Under the pieces are notes generated by a model. That model searched no databases, had not been told where the DNA came from, and saw only the letters and a list, made by a program, of their open reading frames with translations. A stretch of DNA of 64,000 nt, from NCBI RefSeq assembly GCF_029360775.1, contig NZ_JARKMZ010000032.1, positions 1 to 64,000 of the forward strand, read 5' to 3'. This stretch comes from Daejeonella sp. H1SJ63 (GTDB taxonomy: Bacteria > Bacteroidota > Bacteroidia > Sphingobacteriales > Sphingobacteriaceae). The translations under genes were made by a program, and so were the position numbers. Positions 53,754-63,344 of the stretch are shown piece after piece. Numbering within the stretch: the stretch's first letter is position 1; the number at the start of each line of letters is the position of its first letter.

Positions 53754-54988
53754 GAGGCGGAGGCGTATTGATTTTTGCGCCATTCCCTGATCCGGTTCAG
53801 ATTATTGATGATGAAAAATCCTGCAGAAGTTAAGATACAAATTCCGGTCATAACCCACCAGAACAGAGAATAACCTCCGTAATCGATCAGGAAGGCTCCG
53901 TATATCGGGCCGATGATCTGGGCTACAGACCATGCGATTGTATATAAACCTGCATATTCTCCTCTGTTATTTTCTTCAGACCGGCTGATCCAGAACGTGT
54001 TCATGAAAGGCATAGACAGCATTTCTCCAATCGTGATTAAAATGATGGATATCAGGGCTACCCATGCCGCCGCAGGCATCAGGTTAAGAAATGCATAGCT
54101 GACTGCAGCAATAATTACTCCGGTACCGATAAGGAATAAAGGAGGCTTACGGCCTTCAAGATTGCTGACGATGATCATTTCAGTACCCACAATGATTAAT
54201 CCATTCATCGCCATTAATCCTCCGATGAATTGTTCGGATAAATGCCATTCAGATTTGAAGAAAACGGTCTGCAATGTGAAAAACTGGAAGAAACAGGAAG
54301 CAAACAAAGTGGTAAGCAGGATAAAGACAAGATAAAGTTTATCACGATATGCAGAGCGGATAACAGGTTTTTCATCTTCATGTTTTTCTGTCTTTTGCTT
54401 TTTTACTGCTGGTAACAGTTTAATAAGCAATAAAGCTGAAAGTATATTCGTGCTGCCATCCAGAATAAATAGTAAATGATAATCAAAGGAGGCTATAAAG
54501 CCGCCTAAAGCACCTCCGAATGACCACCCCAGGTTTACTGCGAGCCTGTTTAAAGAATAGGATCTTGTACGCGTATTCTCATTGCTGTAATAGGCCACTG
54601 CCGTTGAGTTTGCTGGTCTGAAAGATTCATTACACATGCTTAGTATGAATGTTCCCAAAGCCAAACTCAGAAATGATTCCAGAAATCCGATCAGTATGAA
54701 CATGAGGCCACCGCTTAGCAAGGCTCCAACCTGGAGGTAATAAAAGCCAATTTTATCGGTGATCTTTCCCCCGATAAATGCTCCAAATACTGATCCAAGG
54801 CCGAATACCGACATGATCATCCCGGCCTGAACAATGCTGAAATTTAGTTTTTGTGTGCAATAAATTGTTAGAAAGGGTACTACCATGGTACCGCTCCGGT
54901 TTAAAAGCATTACCAGCGACAGATACCAGTTTTCTTTACTTAGTCCTGAATAGGCCTTTCTATAAATATTGACAGAACTTGCAAACAC
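53750..54988 (-). CDS. Major facilitator superfamily transporter
   Basis: A 412-residue transporter with 12 predicted membrane helices. The loop 2-3 motif appears as GGKITDKIG (variant of GxxxDRxGRR), and the N-terminal VVPFLTIYCTQKLNF and GMIMSVFGLGSVFGAFIGG are MFS-like; it resembles drug/sugar exporters of the YfcJ/EmrD type only in general form. Substrate unknown. The frame opens with GTG (54988), with no ATG before residue 28, so GTG is taken as start. Convergent with galM. Confidence 0.87.
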   Translation of the reverse strand: MFASSVNIYRKAYSGLSKENWYLSLVMLLNRSGTMVVPFLTIYCTQKLNFSIVQAGMIMSVFGLGSVFGAFIGGKITDKIGFYYLQVGALLSGGLMFILIGFLESFLSLALGTFILSMCNESFRPANSTAVAYYSNENTRTRSYSLNRLAVNLGWSFGGALGGFIASFDYHLLFILDGSTNILSALLLIKLLPAVKKQKTEKHEDEKPVIRSAYRDKLYLVFILLTTLFASCFFQFFTLQTVFFKSEWHLSEQFIGGLMAMNGLIIVGTEMIIVSNLEGRKPPLFLIGTGVIIAAVSYAFLNLMPAAAWVALISIILITIGEMLSMPFMNTFWISRSEENNRGEYAGLYTIAWSVAQIIGPIYGAFLIDYGGYSLFWWVMTGICILTSAGFFIINNLNRIREWRKNQYASAS

Positions 54989-55173
54989 GAAGCAAAGATA
55001 GATTTAACTTTATATTGATTGATATTCCGGATTTTAGACGACAGGAAACAGGTATAATTACACTTCGGTAAAAGATAAAATACTTCTGACTTTTCCAACA
55101 TTAGTCAGTTTTCCACAAATCTTCTAATAACTAAGCAATCCATTAACTTTATCCCTTTATTAATTGAGCTAAC

Positions 55174-57786
55174 TTGTCGAAGAAGAACGAACAGAAGGAA
55201 ACACCTTTAATGCAGCAGTACAACGCCATTAAGGCGAAATACCCAGGGGCATTGTTATTATTTCGCGTAGGTGACTTTTATGAGACCTTCGGACAGGATG
55301 CGGTGAAAGCCGCAGGGATTTTGGGAATTGTACTTACAAAACGGGGAAGTAGCTCGGGTACGAATACAGAACTCGCCGGATTTCCTCACCATTCTCTTGA
55401 AACTTATTTGCCTAAATTGGTTAGAGCAGGTCAGAGGGTTGCTATTTGTGATCAGCTGGAGGACCCTAAAGCAACCAAGACGATCGTAAAAAGGGGGGTT
55501 ACCGAGCTTATAACTCCCGGTGTTTCCTATAGTGATAACATCATTCAGCAGAATACCAATAATTATCTGGCATCCCTTTATTTTGAAAAGAATTCAATTG
55601 GGGTGGCATTTCTGGATATCTCAACAGGTGAGTTTCTGGTTGCGCAGGGGAATTCCGATTACATTGATAAATTATTGCAGAGCTTTAAGCCAAGCGAAGT
55701 AATTTTTCAGAAAAGCAGAAACCGCGATTTTACAGAAACCTTCGGCGACAGGTTTTATACTTATCAGCTCGATGAGTGGATATACAGCGGTGATTATGCT
55801 GCTGAGTTTATGCTTAAGCATTTTGATGTTAAATCGTTAAAAGGTTTTGGTATTGATAAACTGTCCCTGGCGGTAACTGCCGCAGGTGTTGCTCTGCACT
55901 ATCTGAATGAAACAGAACATCGTAATTTGCAGCATATATCTTCAGTATCGAGAATTGAAGAAGATCGCTATATGTGGCTCGACCGCTTCACGATCCGCAA
56001 CCTTGAGCTGATAGGTTCTGCAAATGAGAATGCGGTGAGTCTGGTTGACGTTCTTGATAAAACCTGTTCTCCGATGGGTGCACGTTTGCTTCGCAGGTGG
56101 ATCATTATGCCATTGAAGGAACTGAAACCGATCAAAGAACGTCTTGACGTGGTTGAATTTCTGGTCAATCAGGAAGAACTGCGTGAAAAATTACTTCATG
56201 AACTCAGGCAAATCGGAGATCTGGAAAGACTGATCTCCAAGATCGGCCTGCAGAAGGCCAATCCCCGTGAAGTTATCCAGCTTAAGCGAGCTTTATATGC
56301 CATTTCCAATTTGAAGGAGTTGTGCCGAAATTCAGAAAATTATGCGTTGCAGGCCATTTCAGAACAGCTTAATCCCTGTCTGCTGATCAGGGAAAAGATT
56401 GAAAGGGAATTAAACCCGGATCCTCCGGTGATGATTATTAAGGGTGGAGTAATTGCTGATGGTGTTGATGAAGAGCTCGACCGTTTAAGAAAAATTGCAT
56501 TCGGCGGCAAGGGTTACCTGCTTGAAATTCAAAAGCGTGAGGCTGAGATAACTGGTATTCCATCACTTAAAGTAGCGTTTAACAATGTATTCGGGTATTA
56601 TCTGGAGGTTACCCACACACATAAAGATAAAGTTCCTGCCGAATGGCTCCGCAAACAGACATTGGTAAATGCCGAGCGTTATATTACACCTGAACTGAAA
56701 GAATATGAGGAGCAGATTCTGGGCGCTGAAGAAAAGATTCAGGTGCTTGAGTCGCGCTTGTATAATGAGCTGACTTTTGCACTTTCTGAATTCATTAAAC
56801 CTATACAGCTCAATGCTCAAATGGTTGCACAGCTTGATGTTTTACTGAATTTTGCCAACCTTGCAATAAAGAATTACTATGTCAAACCATTGATTGATGA
56901 TAGCAGCATCATTGATATAAAAGGTGGCAGACATCCTGTTATTGAAAAAAACCTTCCTCCCGGAGAAGAGTACATCACAAATGATGTTTTTCTGGATAGC
57001 GACAGCCAGCAGATCATTATTATAACTGGTCCGAATATGTCGGGAAAATCGGCATTATTGCGGCAAACAGGATTGATCGTGCTGATGGCTCAGATGGGTT
57101 GTTTTGTCCCGGCTAAAGAGGCTCAGATCGGACTGGTAGATAAGATATTTACCCGTGTAGGAGCCTCAGATAACCTTACTTCAGGCGAATCAACCTTTAT
57201 GGTTGAGATGAACGAAACAGCCAGTATTCTGAATAATTTATCTGCCAGAAGCCTGATATTGATGGATGAGATTGGAAGAGGTACCAGTACTTATGACGGT
57301 ATTTCTATTGCCTGGTCTATTGCTGAATATCTTCATAATCATCCGGCGGCCAGAGCAAAAACCCTGTTTGCAACCCATTATCATGAATTGAATGAACTTA
57401 CTAATTCATTCAACAGGATCAGAAATTATAACGTTTCAGTTAAGGAAGTTGGAAATAAGGTGATCTTCCTGCGAAAACTGGTACCCGGAGGGAGCGAGCA
57501 TAGTTTCGGTATCCATGTCGCCAAGATGGCCGGGATGCCTTCAAAGCTTATTGGGCGTGCCAATGAGATCCTGAAGCGCCTGGAGCAGGAGCGTACCGGT
57601 GGCGAGGATATTAAAGACAGTCTGAAAAAAGTTCAGAAACAGGCTTATCAGCTTCAGATGTTCTCTATTGACGACCCTGTTCTGGTTAAGATCAGGGATA
57701 TGCTGAATAATCTGGATGTAAATACCTTAACGCCTGTTGAAGCCCTGATGAAGCTCGATGAGATTCAGCGTGTGATCAAAACCTAG
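55174..57786 (+). CDS. mutS: DNA mismatch repair protein MutS
   Basis: An 870-residue mismatch-recognition ATPase. The mismatch-binding Phe-x-Glu is F35-Y-E37 in RVGDFYETF, and the connector, lever and clamp domains follow. Walker A is [13 protein letters not shown] and Walker [16 protein letters not shown], with [10 protein letters not shown] at the switch histidine. The TTG start at 55174 is supported by the family N-terminus [17 protein letters not shown], which would be lost with the first ATG at 55209. No mutL is in the window. The next gene on the plus strand is 216 bases away. Confidence 0.97.
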   Translation: MSKKNEQKETPLMQQYNAIKAKYPGALLLFRVGDFYETFGQDAVKAAGILGIVLTKRGSSSGTNTELAGFPHHSLETYLPKLVRAGQRVAICDQLEDPKATKTIVKRGVTELITPGVSYSDNIIQQNTNNYLASLYFEKNSIGVAFLDISTGEFLVAQGNSDYIDKLLQSFKPSEVIFQKSRNRDFTETFGDRFYTYQLDEWIYSGDYAAEFMLKHFDVKSLKGFGIDKLSLAVTAAGVALHYLNETEHRNLQHISSVSRIEEDRYMWLDRFTIRNLELIGSANENAVSLVDVLDKTCSPMGARLLRRWIIMPLKELKPIKERLDVVEFLVNQEELREKLLHELRQIGDLERLISKIGLQKANPREVIQLKRALYAISNLKELCRNSENYALQAISEQLNPCLLIREKIERELNPDPPVMIIKGGVIADGVDEELDRLRKIAFGGKGYLLEIQKREAEITGIPSLKVAFNNVFGYYLEVTHTHKDKVPAEWLRKQTLVNAERYITPELKEYEEQILGAEEKIQVLESRLYNELTFALSEFIKPIQLNAQMVAQLDVLLNFANLAIKNYYVKPLIDDSSIIDIKGGRHPVIEKNLPPGEEYITNDVFLDSDSQQIIIITGPNMSGKSALLRQTGLIVLMAQMGCFVPAKEAQIGLVDKIFTRVGASDNLTSGESTFMVEMNETASILNNLSARSLILMDEIGRGTSTYDGISIAWSIAEYLHNHPAARAKTLFATHYHELNELTNSFNRIRNYNVSVKEVGNKVIFLRKLVPGGSEHSFGIHVAKMAGMPSKLIGRANEILKRLEQERTGGEDIKDSLKKVQKQAYQLQMFSIDDPVLVKIRDMLNNLDVNTLTPVEALMKLDEIQRVIKT

Positions 57787-57790
57787 ATTT

Positions 57791-57988
57791 TTACTGATTT
57801 ATTTCTTGTTCAGGATCTGTAATTTGATCTGGCTTTTGCCAAATCTGATCAGAACCGGTTTTCTTTTGCATTATCCCTTTTTTATCATTTTGTTCCTGCA
57901 TTTTAATTGATAAATTAGATATCATGTTAAATGAATCCTGGAGAACTGTTATTGCATAATTGGTGGTAATAATTTCCTTTTCTATCAT
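57791..57988 (-). CDS. Possible 65-residue small protein
   Basis: ATG at 57988 to stop at 57791, between mutS and the RraA-like gene. The product is helical and polar (VLQDSFNMISNLSIKMQEQNDK in part) with a plausible composition, but no promoter or family is recognised. If not a gene, the 216-base stretch is noncoding. Confidence 0.38.
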   Translation of the reverse strand: MIEKEIITTNYAITVLQDSFNMISNLSIKMQEQNDKKGIMQKKTGSDQIWQKPDQITDPEQEINQ

Positions 57989-58002
57989 TTGAATTCAGAA
58001 TT

Positions 58003-58932
58003 ATGTACAAAAAAACGTTGTTTATTCTTTTATTTCTTGCAAGCGGGCTCTGTGTAAATGCTCAGCGATTAGGCTCATCTCCCGAATATATTAGAGAAAT
58101 GACCTCCCTGTGGAAGGGCGAACGTTTTGCAGATGGCCGGCCCAAAGTGCCCGATTTTCTTCTGGAGCGATTGGAGTACAATACTCTTGAACAGATTTGG
58201 GGTTATCTGTACGGTAAAGGCTACCGGAATCAGGTAGAGAAGAACTGGGTAATTCTTAAACCCGGACAGACTATGGTTGGACGTGTTCTGACTGCGCAGT
58301 TTATGCCTTCGAGGCCTGATCTGGATACATTAGTGAAAGCACAGGGAAGAAGGGAGGGACGTTCTCAGCGGGGTGGAAATAATATCTGGCCGATTGATAT
58401 CCTGACCAAAGGTGATGTATATGTTGCCGACGGATTTGGTAAAGTTAAAGACGGAACACTGATCGGATCGAGTTTGGGCAACTCAATTTATGCCAAAACA
58501 GGTAAGGGGGTTATTTTTTATGGGTCAATCAGGGATATGCAGGAACTTAAAGATACTCAGGGATTTAATGCCTGGGTAAAGGGGCACGATCCTTCCTACA
58601 TTAAAGACATGACCCCTACATCCATAAATGCACCGGTACGCATAGGGGAAGTGACAGTATTTCCGGGTGATGTGGCATTTGCCAATGAATACGGGGTAGT
58701 ATTTATTCCGGCGCACCTTGTTGAGGATTTAGTCAGGGCCAATGAATTAACCGGTTTACGCGATGAATTTGAGAGGGTTTTGCTCAAACAGGGTAAATAT
58801 CCTTCAGGAGAAATTCATGGCGACTGGGCAGATGTTATTAAAAATGAGTTCAGGGCATGGCTGGCAAAATATCCAAAGAAAACCATGTATACTCCTGAAC
58901 AACTGGATAAATATCTGGGGCAGAAACATTGA
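58003..58932 (+). CDS. Exported RraA-family (HMG aldolase-fold) protein
   Basis: A 309-residue protein with a Sec signal peptide (about 1-20, ending VNAQ). The mature part has the RraA/HMG aldolase fold: MVGRVLTAQF, DVYVADGFGKVKDGTLIGSSL, GVIFYGSIRDMQEL with the conserved arginine-aspartate (RD), and VFPGDVAFANEYGVVFIP. Cytoplasmic RraA regulates RNase E or acts as 4-hydroxy-4-methyl-2-oxoglutarate aldolase; an exported version suggests a lyase acting on an extracellular keto acid. It is 24 bases before a Tat-exported enolase-superfamily gene. Confidence 0.87.
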   Translation: MYKKTLFILLFLASGLCVNAQRLGSSPEYIREMTSLWKGERFADGRPKVPDFLLERLEYNTLEQIWGYLYGKGYRNQVEKNWVILKPGQTMVGRVLTAQFMPSRPDLDTLVKAQGRREGRSQRGGNNIWPIDILTKGDVYVADGFGKVKDGTLIGSSLGNSIYAKTGKGVIFYGSIRDMQELKDTQGFNAWVKGHDPSYIKDMTPTSINAPVRIGEVTVFPGDVAFANEYGVVFIPAHLVEDLVRANELTGLRDEFERVLLKQGKYPSGEIHGDWADVIKNEFRAWLAKYPKKTMYTPEQLDKYLGQKH

Positions 58933-58956
58933 TTTTAAAATTCAGACATCAATTAT

Positions 58957-60456
58957 ATGAAAAGTACTTTAAAACAATTAGTTGAAAAAAGCCGGGAAGA
59001 AGAAAAGGCCTATTCTGCTGCAAGACAGGCTGAAATCGATAGTCCGGAGACCGGAACAAACCGGAGAGATTTTCTGAAGAAGACAGCTCTGGGAGGAATC
59101 GCCCTGGGTGGACTGATGAGTCTGTCAGTTGAAGATACCATTGCTCAAACTACGCAGAATGTAAGACGTTCTTCCAATCCATCAGATTTGAAGATTACAG
59201 ATATGAGGTACTGCCTGACCAATGTAATGGGAGGTACGGCAATCATTAAGATTGATACTAATCAGGGTATTTATGGCCTTGGAGAGGTTAGGGATGCTGC
59301 AGATGCGCGTTATGCTTTGATGCTTAAAAGCCGTATTCTGGGAAGAAATCCATGTAATGTGGAAATGATCTTCAAGATCATTAAGCAGTTTGGCGGTCCT
59401 GCCCGTCAGGCCGGAGGTGTTTGTGCAGTTGAAATGGCATTATGGGATCTTTGCGGTAAGGCTTATGGCGTGCCTGCCTGGCAATTACTTGGAGGAAGAT
59501 ACCGGGATAAGGTAAGGTTATATGCTGATACTCCCGAAGCAGGAACACCTGCAGAACAGGAAAAGCTGATCAGATACCGTATTCAGGAGCAAGGTTATAC
59601 CTGGTTGAAAATGGATATTTCCATCAATGAATTAAAGGGAAAGCCGGGAACCACAGTGAATTCAAAGTTCTGGCAAAATCCTGCCGGAGATCTTGCGCAA
59701 TGGGGAGATATGACCAATCCGATGTCGTATGCAAATACAGCACATCCCTTTACGCAGGTTCAGATCACTGAAAAAGGCCTCGAAGAATTAAGCCAGATCG
59801 TTGATAATGTGCGGAATATGGTGGGTTATGACACTCCGATATCTACAGATCATTACGGACATTTTGATTTAAATAATAGTATTCGTTTGGGTAAAGCTTT
59901 AGATAAGTACAGACTGGCCTGGTTTGAAGATATGGTGCCATGGACTTACACCGAGCAATGGAAAACAATTTCGGATGCTCTGGAAACGCCTACCACCACA
60001 GGGGAGGATATGTATCTTCTGAAAGATTTCAAACCTCTGATTCATGCAAGAGCCGTTGATATTATTCATCCTGATCTTGCTTCATCGGGTGGTTTACTGG
60101 AAACTAAACGAATTGGAGATTATGCTGAAGAATATGGTATTGCTATGGCTATGCACCAGGCCGGAACACCGGTCTCTTTCATGGCAAGTGTGCATTGTGC
60201 TGCCGCCACGCAGAATTTCCTGGCTCTTGAGCATCATTCTGTAGATATTCCATGGTGGGAAGACCTGGTAAAAACAACAGATGGTAAGAAAATGATCGAA
60301 AAGGGTTTTGCCATTGTGCCGCTTAATTCTCCGGGATTAGGTATTGAATTGAATGAAGATGTGCTGAAACAGCACCTGAAATCAACTGATAAGAGCTATT
60401 TCGCGCCAACCAATGAGTGGAATGAAATACGCTCTCATGATAGGACTTACAGTTGA
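58957..60456 (+). CDS. Tat-exported mandelate racemase/muconate lactonizing-type enolase-superfamily enzyme
   Basis: A 499-residue protein. A twin-arginine leader TNRRDFLKKTALGGIALGG lies at about residues 27-45. The enolase-superfamily domain shows a KxD-type lysine (TWLKMDIS), metal ligands in PISTDHYGHFD (Asp), AWFEDMVPW (Glu) and TTTGEDMYLL (Glu/Asp), and a catalytic-type histidine in MAMHQAGTPVS. These enzymes dehydrate or isomerise sugar acids; export folded via Tat fits a metal-dependent enzyme. Substrate unknown. Its terminator is at 60481-60521. Confidence 0.88.
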   Translation: MKSTLKQLVEKSREEEKAYSAARQAEIDSPETGTNRRDFLKKTALGGIALGGLMSLSVEDTIAQTTQNVRRSSNPSDLKITDMRYCLTNVMGGTAIIKIDTNQGIYGLGEVRDAADARYALMLKSRILGRNPCNVEMIFKIIKQFGGPARQAGGVCAVEMALWDLCGKAYGVPAWQLLGGRYRDKVRLYADTPEAGTPAEQEKLIRYRIQEQGYTWLKMDISINELKGKPGTTVNSKFWQNPAGDLAQWGDMTNPMSYANTAHPFTQVQITEKGLEELSQIVDNVRNMVGYDTPISTDHYGHFDLNNSIRLGKALDKYRLAWFEDMVPWTYTEQWKTISDALETPTTTGEDMYLLKDFKPLIHARAVDIIHPDLASSGGLLETKRIGDYAEEYGIAMAMHQAGTPVSFMASVHCAAATQNFLALEHHSVDIPWWEDLVKTTDGKKMIEKGFAIVPLNSPGLGIELNEDVLKQHLKSTDKSYFAPTNEWNEIRSHDRTYS

Positions 60457-60480
60457 TAATCTTTTTTATATAAGCTTTGC

Positions 60481-60521
60481 AGGGATAAATGGAGGTATAA
60501 AACCAATATTTATCCCTTTTT
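60481..60521 (+). terminator. Terminator after the enolase-superfamily gene
   Basis: Perfect 10-base stem AGGGATAAAT / ATTTATCCCT (60481-60490 with 60508-60517), with an inner GGT/ACC pair and five T. Confidence 0.85.
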
Positions 60522-60588
60522 GATATCAGGTTCAAATGTCCTGCAGGTTGAATAAGTTTAACTAATTTGTTTCAAATCTTAAGATTTA

Positions 60589-60891
60589 ATGATAAGATAC
60601 ATTCGTTTAACATTTACTTTTTACAATACCTACAGTATCTCAAGTATTGTCATTTCTTTACTTTCTGCAGGCATTTTGAGGATAGGTGGAATGTCTTTTT
60701 TGGTTATTGTTTTCTGGTTTAAACTTATTTCGATGGGATTTATCAGAATATTCATAAATAGTTACAGGGAAAATGAATATTTCTACTACCAAAACCTTGG
60801 TTTATCAAAGACTGCTTTATGGACCGGCAGCTTTGTATTTGATTTTGTTTTATTTCTGACTTTAATTTGGGGCGCCTATCATCTGAGATGA
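60589..60891 (+). CDS. Small membrane protein coupled to an ABC ATPase
   Basis: A 100-residue hydrophobic protein with about three membrane segments (about 17-33, 36-56, 75-97). A short polar loop with a conserved-looking YRENEYFYYQNLGLSK lies between segments 2 and 3. It ends with an ATGA overlap to the ABC ATP-binding gene, so the two are coupled. I recognise no family; it could be a minimal membrane subunit. It follows the enolase terminator by 67 bases and starts a new transcript. Confidence 0.8.
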   Translation: MIRYIRLTFTFYNTYSISSIVISLLSAGILRIGGMSFLVIVFWFKLISMGFIRIFINSYRENEYFYYQNLGLSKTALWTGSFVFDFVLFLTLIWGAYHLR

Positions 60892-61544
60892 AACATTTAC
60901 TGGAAGTTGATAGTGTTAGTTTGAATTTTTCAGGAAGGGTGATTCTCTCTGATATCTATTTAAAGGCTGAAACTGGAAAGATTGTTGGTCTTTTAGGTAG
61001 AAACGGACAAGGGAAATCCTGTCTGATGAAAATCATTTCCGGTACTTTAAAAGCAGAAAGCAAATCTGTTCGGTTTGACGGAAAAACTGTTTTTAAACTG
61101 ACCGGACGATCAGATCTTTTAGTATACCTGCCACAGTTTAATTTTATTCCTTCATTCCTTACATTATTGAGAGTTTTTAAAGATTTCTGTTTAAAGATTT
61201 CTGAGTTTGAAACGTATTTTCCTGAATTTATTTCAAAATCTAAATTGAAAATTTCAGAATTCTCTGGAGGAGAAAGACGTCTGATTGAGCTTTATGTTAT
61301 TATTAAATCAAAATCCCAATTTGCCCTGCTTGATGAGCCTTTTACCCATATCAGTCCCATGCAGATTGAAAGAATTAAAAAGTTGCTTATTCAGGAAAAA
61401 GAAAATAAGGGCTTTATTGTCTCTGATCATATGTTCAGAGATATTACTGAGATAGCTGATAGAATTTACATATTGAATGATAGAAAACTACATTTAACAA
61501 ATTCTGTAACAGATCTGGAAAAATTTGGATATGCCAGATTTTGA
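60888..61544 (+). CDS. ABC transporter ATP-binding protein
   Basis: A 218-residue ATPase. Walker A GRNGQGKSCL (near residue 39), Q-loop LPQFN, signature EFSGGERRL, Walker B FALLDEP, and H-loop IVSDHMFRD are all present, so it should be active. The start is ATG 60888, which overlaps the TGA of the small membrane-protein gene; an upstream TTG (60867) is inside that gene. No conventional large membrane subunit is adjacent. The transported substrate is unknown. Confidence 0.93.
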   Translation: MKHLLEVDSVSLNFSGRVILSDIYLKAETGKIVGLLGRNGQGKSCLMKIISGTLKAESKSVRFDGKTVFKLTGRSDLLVYLPQFNFIPSFLTLLRVFKDFCLKISEFETYFPEFISKSKLKISEFSGGERRLIELYVIIKSKSQFALLDEPFTHISPMQIERIKKLLIQEKENKGFIVSDHMFRDITEIADRIYILNDRKLHLTNSVTDLEKFGYARF

Positions 61545-61622
61545 CTTTTTTGGTACTTTATTTATTCACAGCTGTGCAAAATGCCTGCTTTGTTTTTGCT
61601 TTTATAAAGATGAACTTAGATT

Positions 61623-62159
61623 ATGCACAGATCAGGGAATTTGCTAATCGTCTTAGGGCTTCTTTTATGCTTGTACACATCCTGTAAAAGCAAAAAAATA
61701 CTCACTGATGCTTCCAAAGCTAAATCTGTAAGTCAGGGAAGCCTGACAGAGCGTTATGCAGCTTTATTGAATGTAAATGAGAAAGACCTTGTAAATGAGA
61801 AGCTTTATAGTTTTATAGACAGCTGGATGGGGGTTCCGCATCGTTTAGGGGGCATGGATAAAAAAGGAATTGACTGCTCAGGGTTTGCATATTTGCTTGA
61901 AAAGGACGTTTATGGCAGGTCGCTTACCCGAACCGCTAAGTCAATGGCAGAGGAAGTGAAGCGGAAATATGAGCAGGAACTGAAGGAAGGAGATCTGGTA
62001 TTTTTTGATTTTGAGGGACAAAAATACAGTCATGTTGGGGTGTATCTGCATAATAATAAATTTGTTCACGCCTCTACCTCTAAAGGGGTTATAATCAGCG
62101 ACTTAAAAGATCCATGGTATTATAAATATTTTAGCAGGGCAGGAAGTATCAAACCGTAG
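61623..62159 (+). CDS. NlpC/P60 (C40) peptidase lipoprotein
   Basis: A 178-residue lipoprotein with lipobox LYTSC (cysteine near residue 21). The catalytic triad of the NlpC/P60 domain is visible: cysteine in GIDCSGFAYLLEKDV, histidine in YSHVGVYLH, and a third polar residue in FVHAST. Such enzymes cut gamma-D-Glu-diamino acid bonds in peptidoglycan stem peptides. Length is typical of Spr/MepS-like proteins, but its exact role is unknown. Confidence 0.93.
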   Translation: MHRSGNLLIVLGLLLCLYTSCKSKKILTDASKAKSVSQGSLTERYAALLNVNEKDLVNEKLYSFIDSWMGVPHRLGGMDKKGIDCSGFAYLLEKDVYGRSLTRTAKSMAEEVKRKYEQELKEGDLVFFDFEGQKYSHVGVYLHNNKFVHASTSKGVIISDLKDPWYYKYFSRAGSIKP

Positions 62160-62229
62160 CCTCAATTCATTCATGGATTATCTGTTTTAATCAGTAATTT
62201 TAGCCTCATAATTAATCCCGGGGATATTT

Positions 62230-62352
62230 ATGAGCAAGAAAAAAGGCGACTATACATTCTGGATAAAATATAAACGTTTTGCCACTACAGAAATACTGAT
62301 GTATCTGATCATGGTACTGGGTATTATTGCCGGTATAATAATCTTTAGTTAA
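62230..62352 (+). CDS. Small membrane protein, 40 residues
   Basis: ATG 62230 to TAA 62350-62352. Sequence starts MSKKKGDYTFWIKYKRF, followed by one transmembrane helix ending at the C-terminus (about 22-39). The charge pattern (basic N-terminus inside) is that of a small type of inner-membrane protein. It ends 4 bases before the exonuclease ATG, so is likely cotranscribed. No family recognised. Confidence 0.65.
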   Translation: MSKKKGDYTFWIKYKRFATTEILMYLIMVLGIIAGIIIFS

Positions 62353-62356
62353 TCGC

Positions 62357-63301
62357 ATGAAATTAAACCTGAAACGTCCGCTTGCTTTTTTTGATCTTGA
62401 AACAACCGGTGTAAATGTTGCAACCGATCGTATTGTGGAAATCTCTATTCTGAAGGCAATGCCTGATGGTACTGAGCAGATTAAAACCATGCGAATCAAT
62501 CCCGGTATCCCAATCCCGCTAGAGTCATCATTGATTCACGGAATCTATGATGAGGATATCAAACATGCACCAACATTTAAACAGGCAGGAGAGGAACTGG
62601 CCAGATTTCTGGATAATTCTGATCTGGCAGGATATAATTCAAACCGCTTTGATATTCCTGTCTTAATGGAGGAATTTCTCAGAGCCGGTATTGACTTTGA
62701 CATTGATAACCGTCATTTTGTTGATGTTCAGAATATTTTTCATCAGATGGAGCAGCGTACCCTGAAGGCAGCGTATCAGTTCTATTGCGGTAAGGTAATT
62801 GAAAATGCACATTCAGCGGAGGCTGATATTAAAGCAACTTACGAGGTTCTGAAGGCCCAGATAGAAAAGTATGAGGATCAGGAATGGGAAGATAAGAAAG
62901 GTCTGATCAGCAAGCCTGTTCAGAATAATATTGAAGCACTGCATAAGTTTACCAATCTGAATAAACCGGTAGATTTTGCTGCCAGAATGGTTTATGATGA
63001 AAATGGGGTTGAGGTTATCAATTTTGGTAAGCATAAAGGAAGGGCTGTTGAAGATGTATTTCAGTCAGAACCAAGTTATTATAACTGGATGCTGAATGGT
63101 GATTTTCCTCTCTATACCAAGCGCTGTCTTGAAAAAATATGGAACCGTTTTAATGCTAAAAAGGAACAGCTGAGAACAGACAGACAGACTGCACCCTCCG
63201 CCCAAAGACCTGAACAAACTGCTCAAAAAAGCTCTAAAGAAGAAGCTAAACCCATCACAACAGATCATTTGGAGCAGTTAAAGATGAAATTTGGGAAGTA
63301 A
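62357..63301 (+). CDS. DnaQ-type exonuclease with C-terminal DUF3820-like domain
   Basis: A 314-residue protein. The N-terminal DEDDh exonuclease domain (about 1-170) has FFDLETTGVN, GYNSNRFDIPVL, and HSAEADIKATYEV; these fit the proofreading epsilon family. Residues about 215-265 (INFGKHKGRAVEDVF and YYNWMLNGDFPLYTK) resemble the small DUF3820 domain, and a charged linker-like tail rich in Gln/Lys/Arg follows. Whether it proofreads or degrades RNA is unknown. Confidence 0.9.
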   Translation: MKLNLKRPLAFFDLETTGVNVATDRIVEISILKAMPDGTEQIKTMRINPGIPIPLESSLIHGIYDEDIKHAPTFKQAGEELARFLDNSDLAGYNSNRFDIPVLMEEFLRAGIDFDIDNRHFVDVQNIFHQMEQRTLKAAYQFYCGKVIENAHSAEADIKATYEVLKAQIEKYEDQEWEDKKGLISKPVQNNIEALHKFTNLNKPVDFAARMVYDENGVEVINFGKHKGRAVEDVFQSEPSYYNWMLNGDFPLYTKRCLEKIWNRFNAKKEQLRTDRQTAPSAQRPEQTAQKSSKEEAKPITTDHLEQLKMKFGK

Positions 63302-63344
63302 TTGATTTTAAACTGATGAATTTGCCTTTCAGTTTACAATGAAC

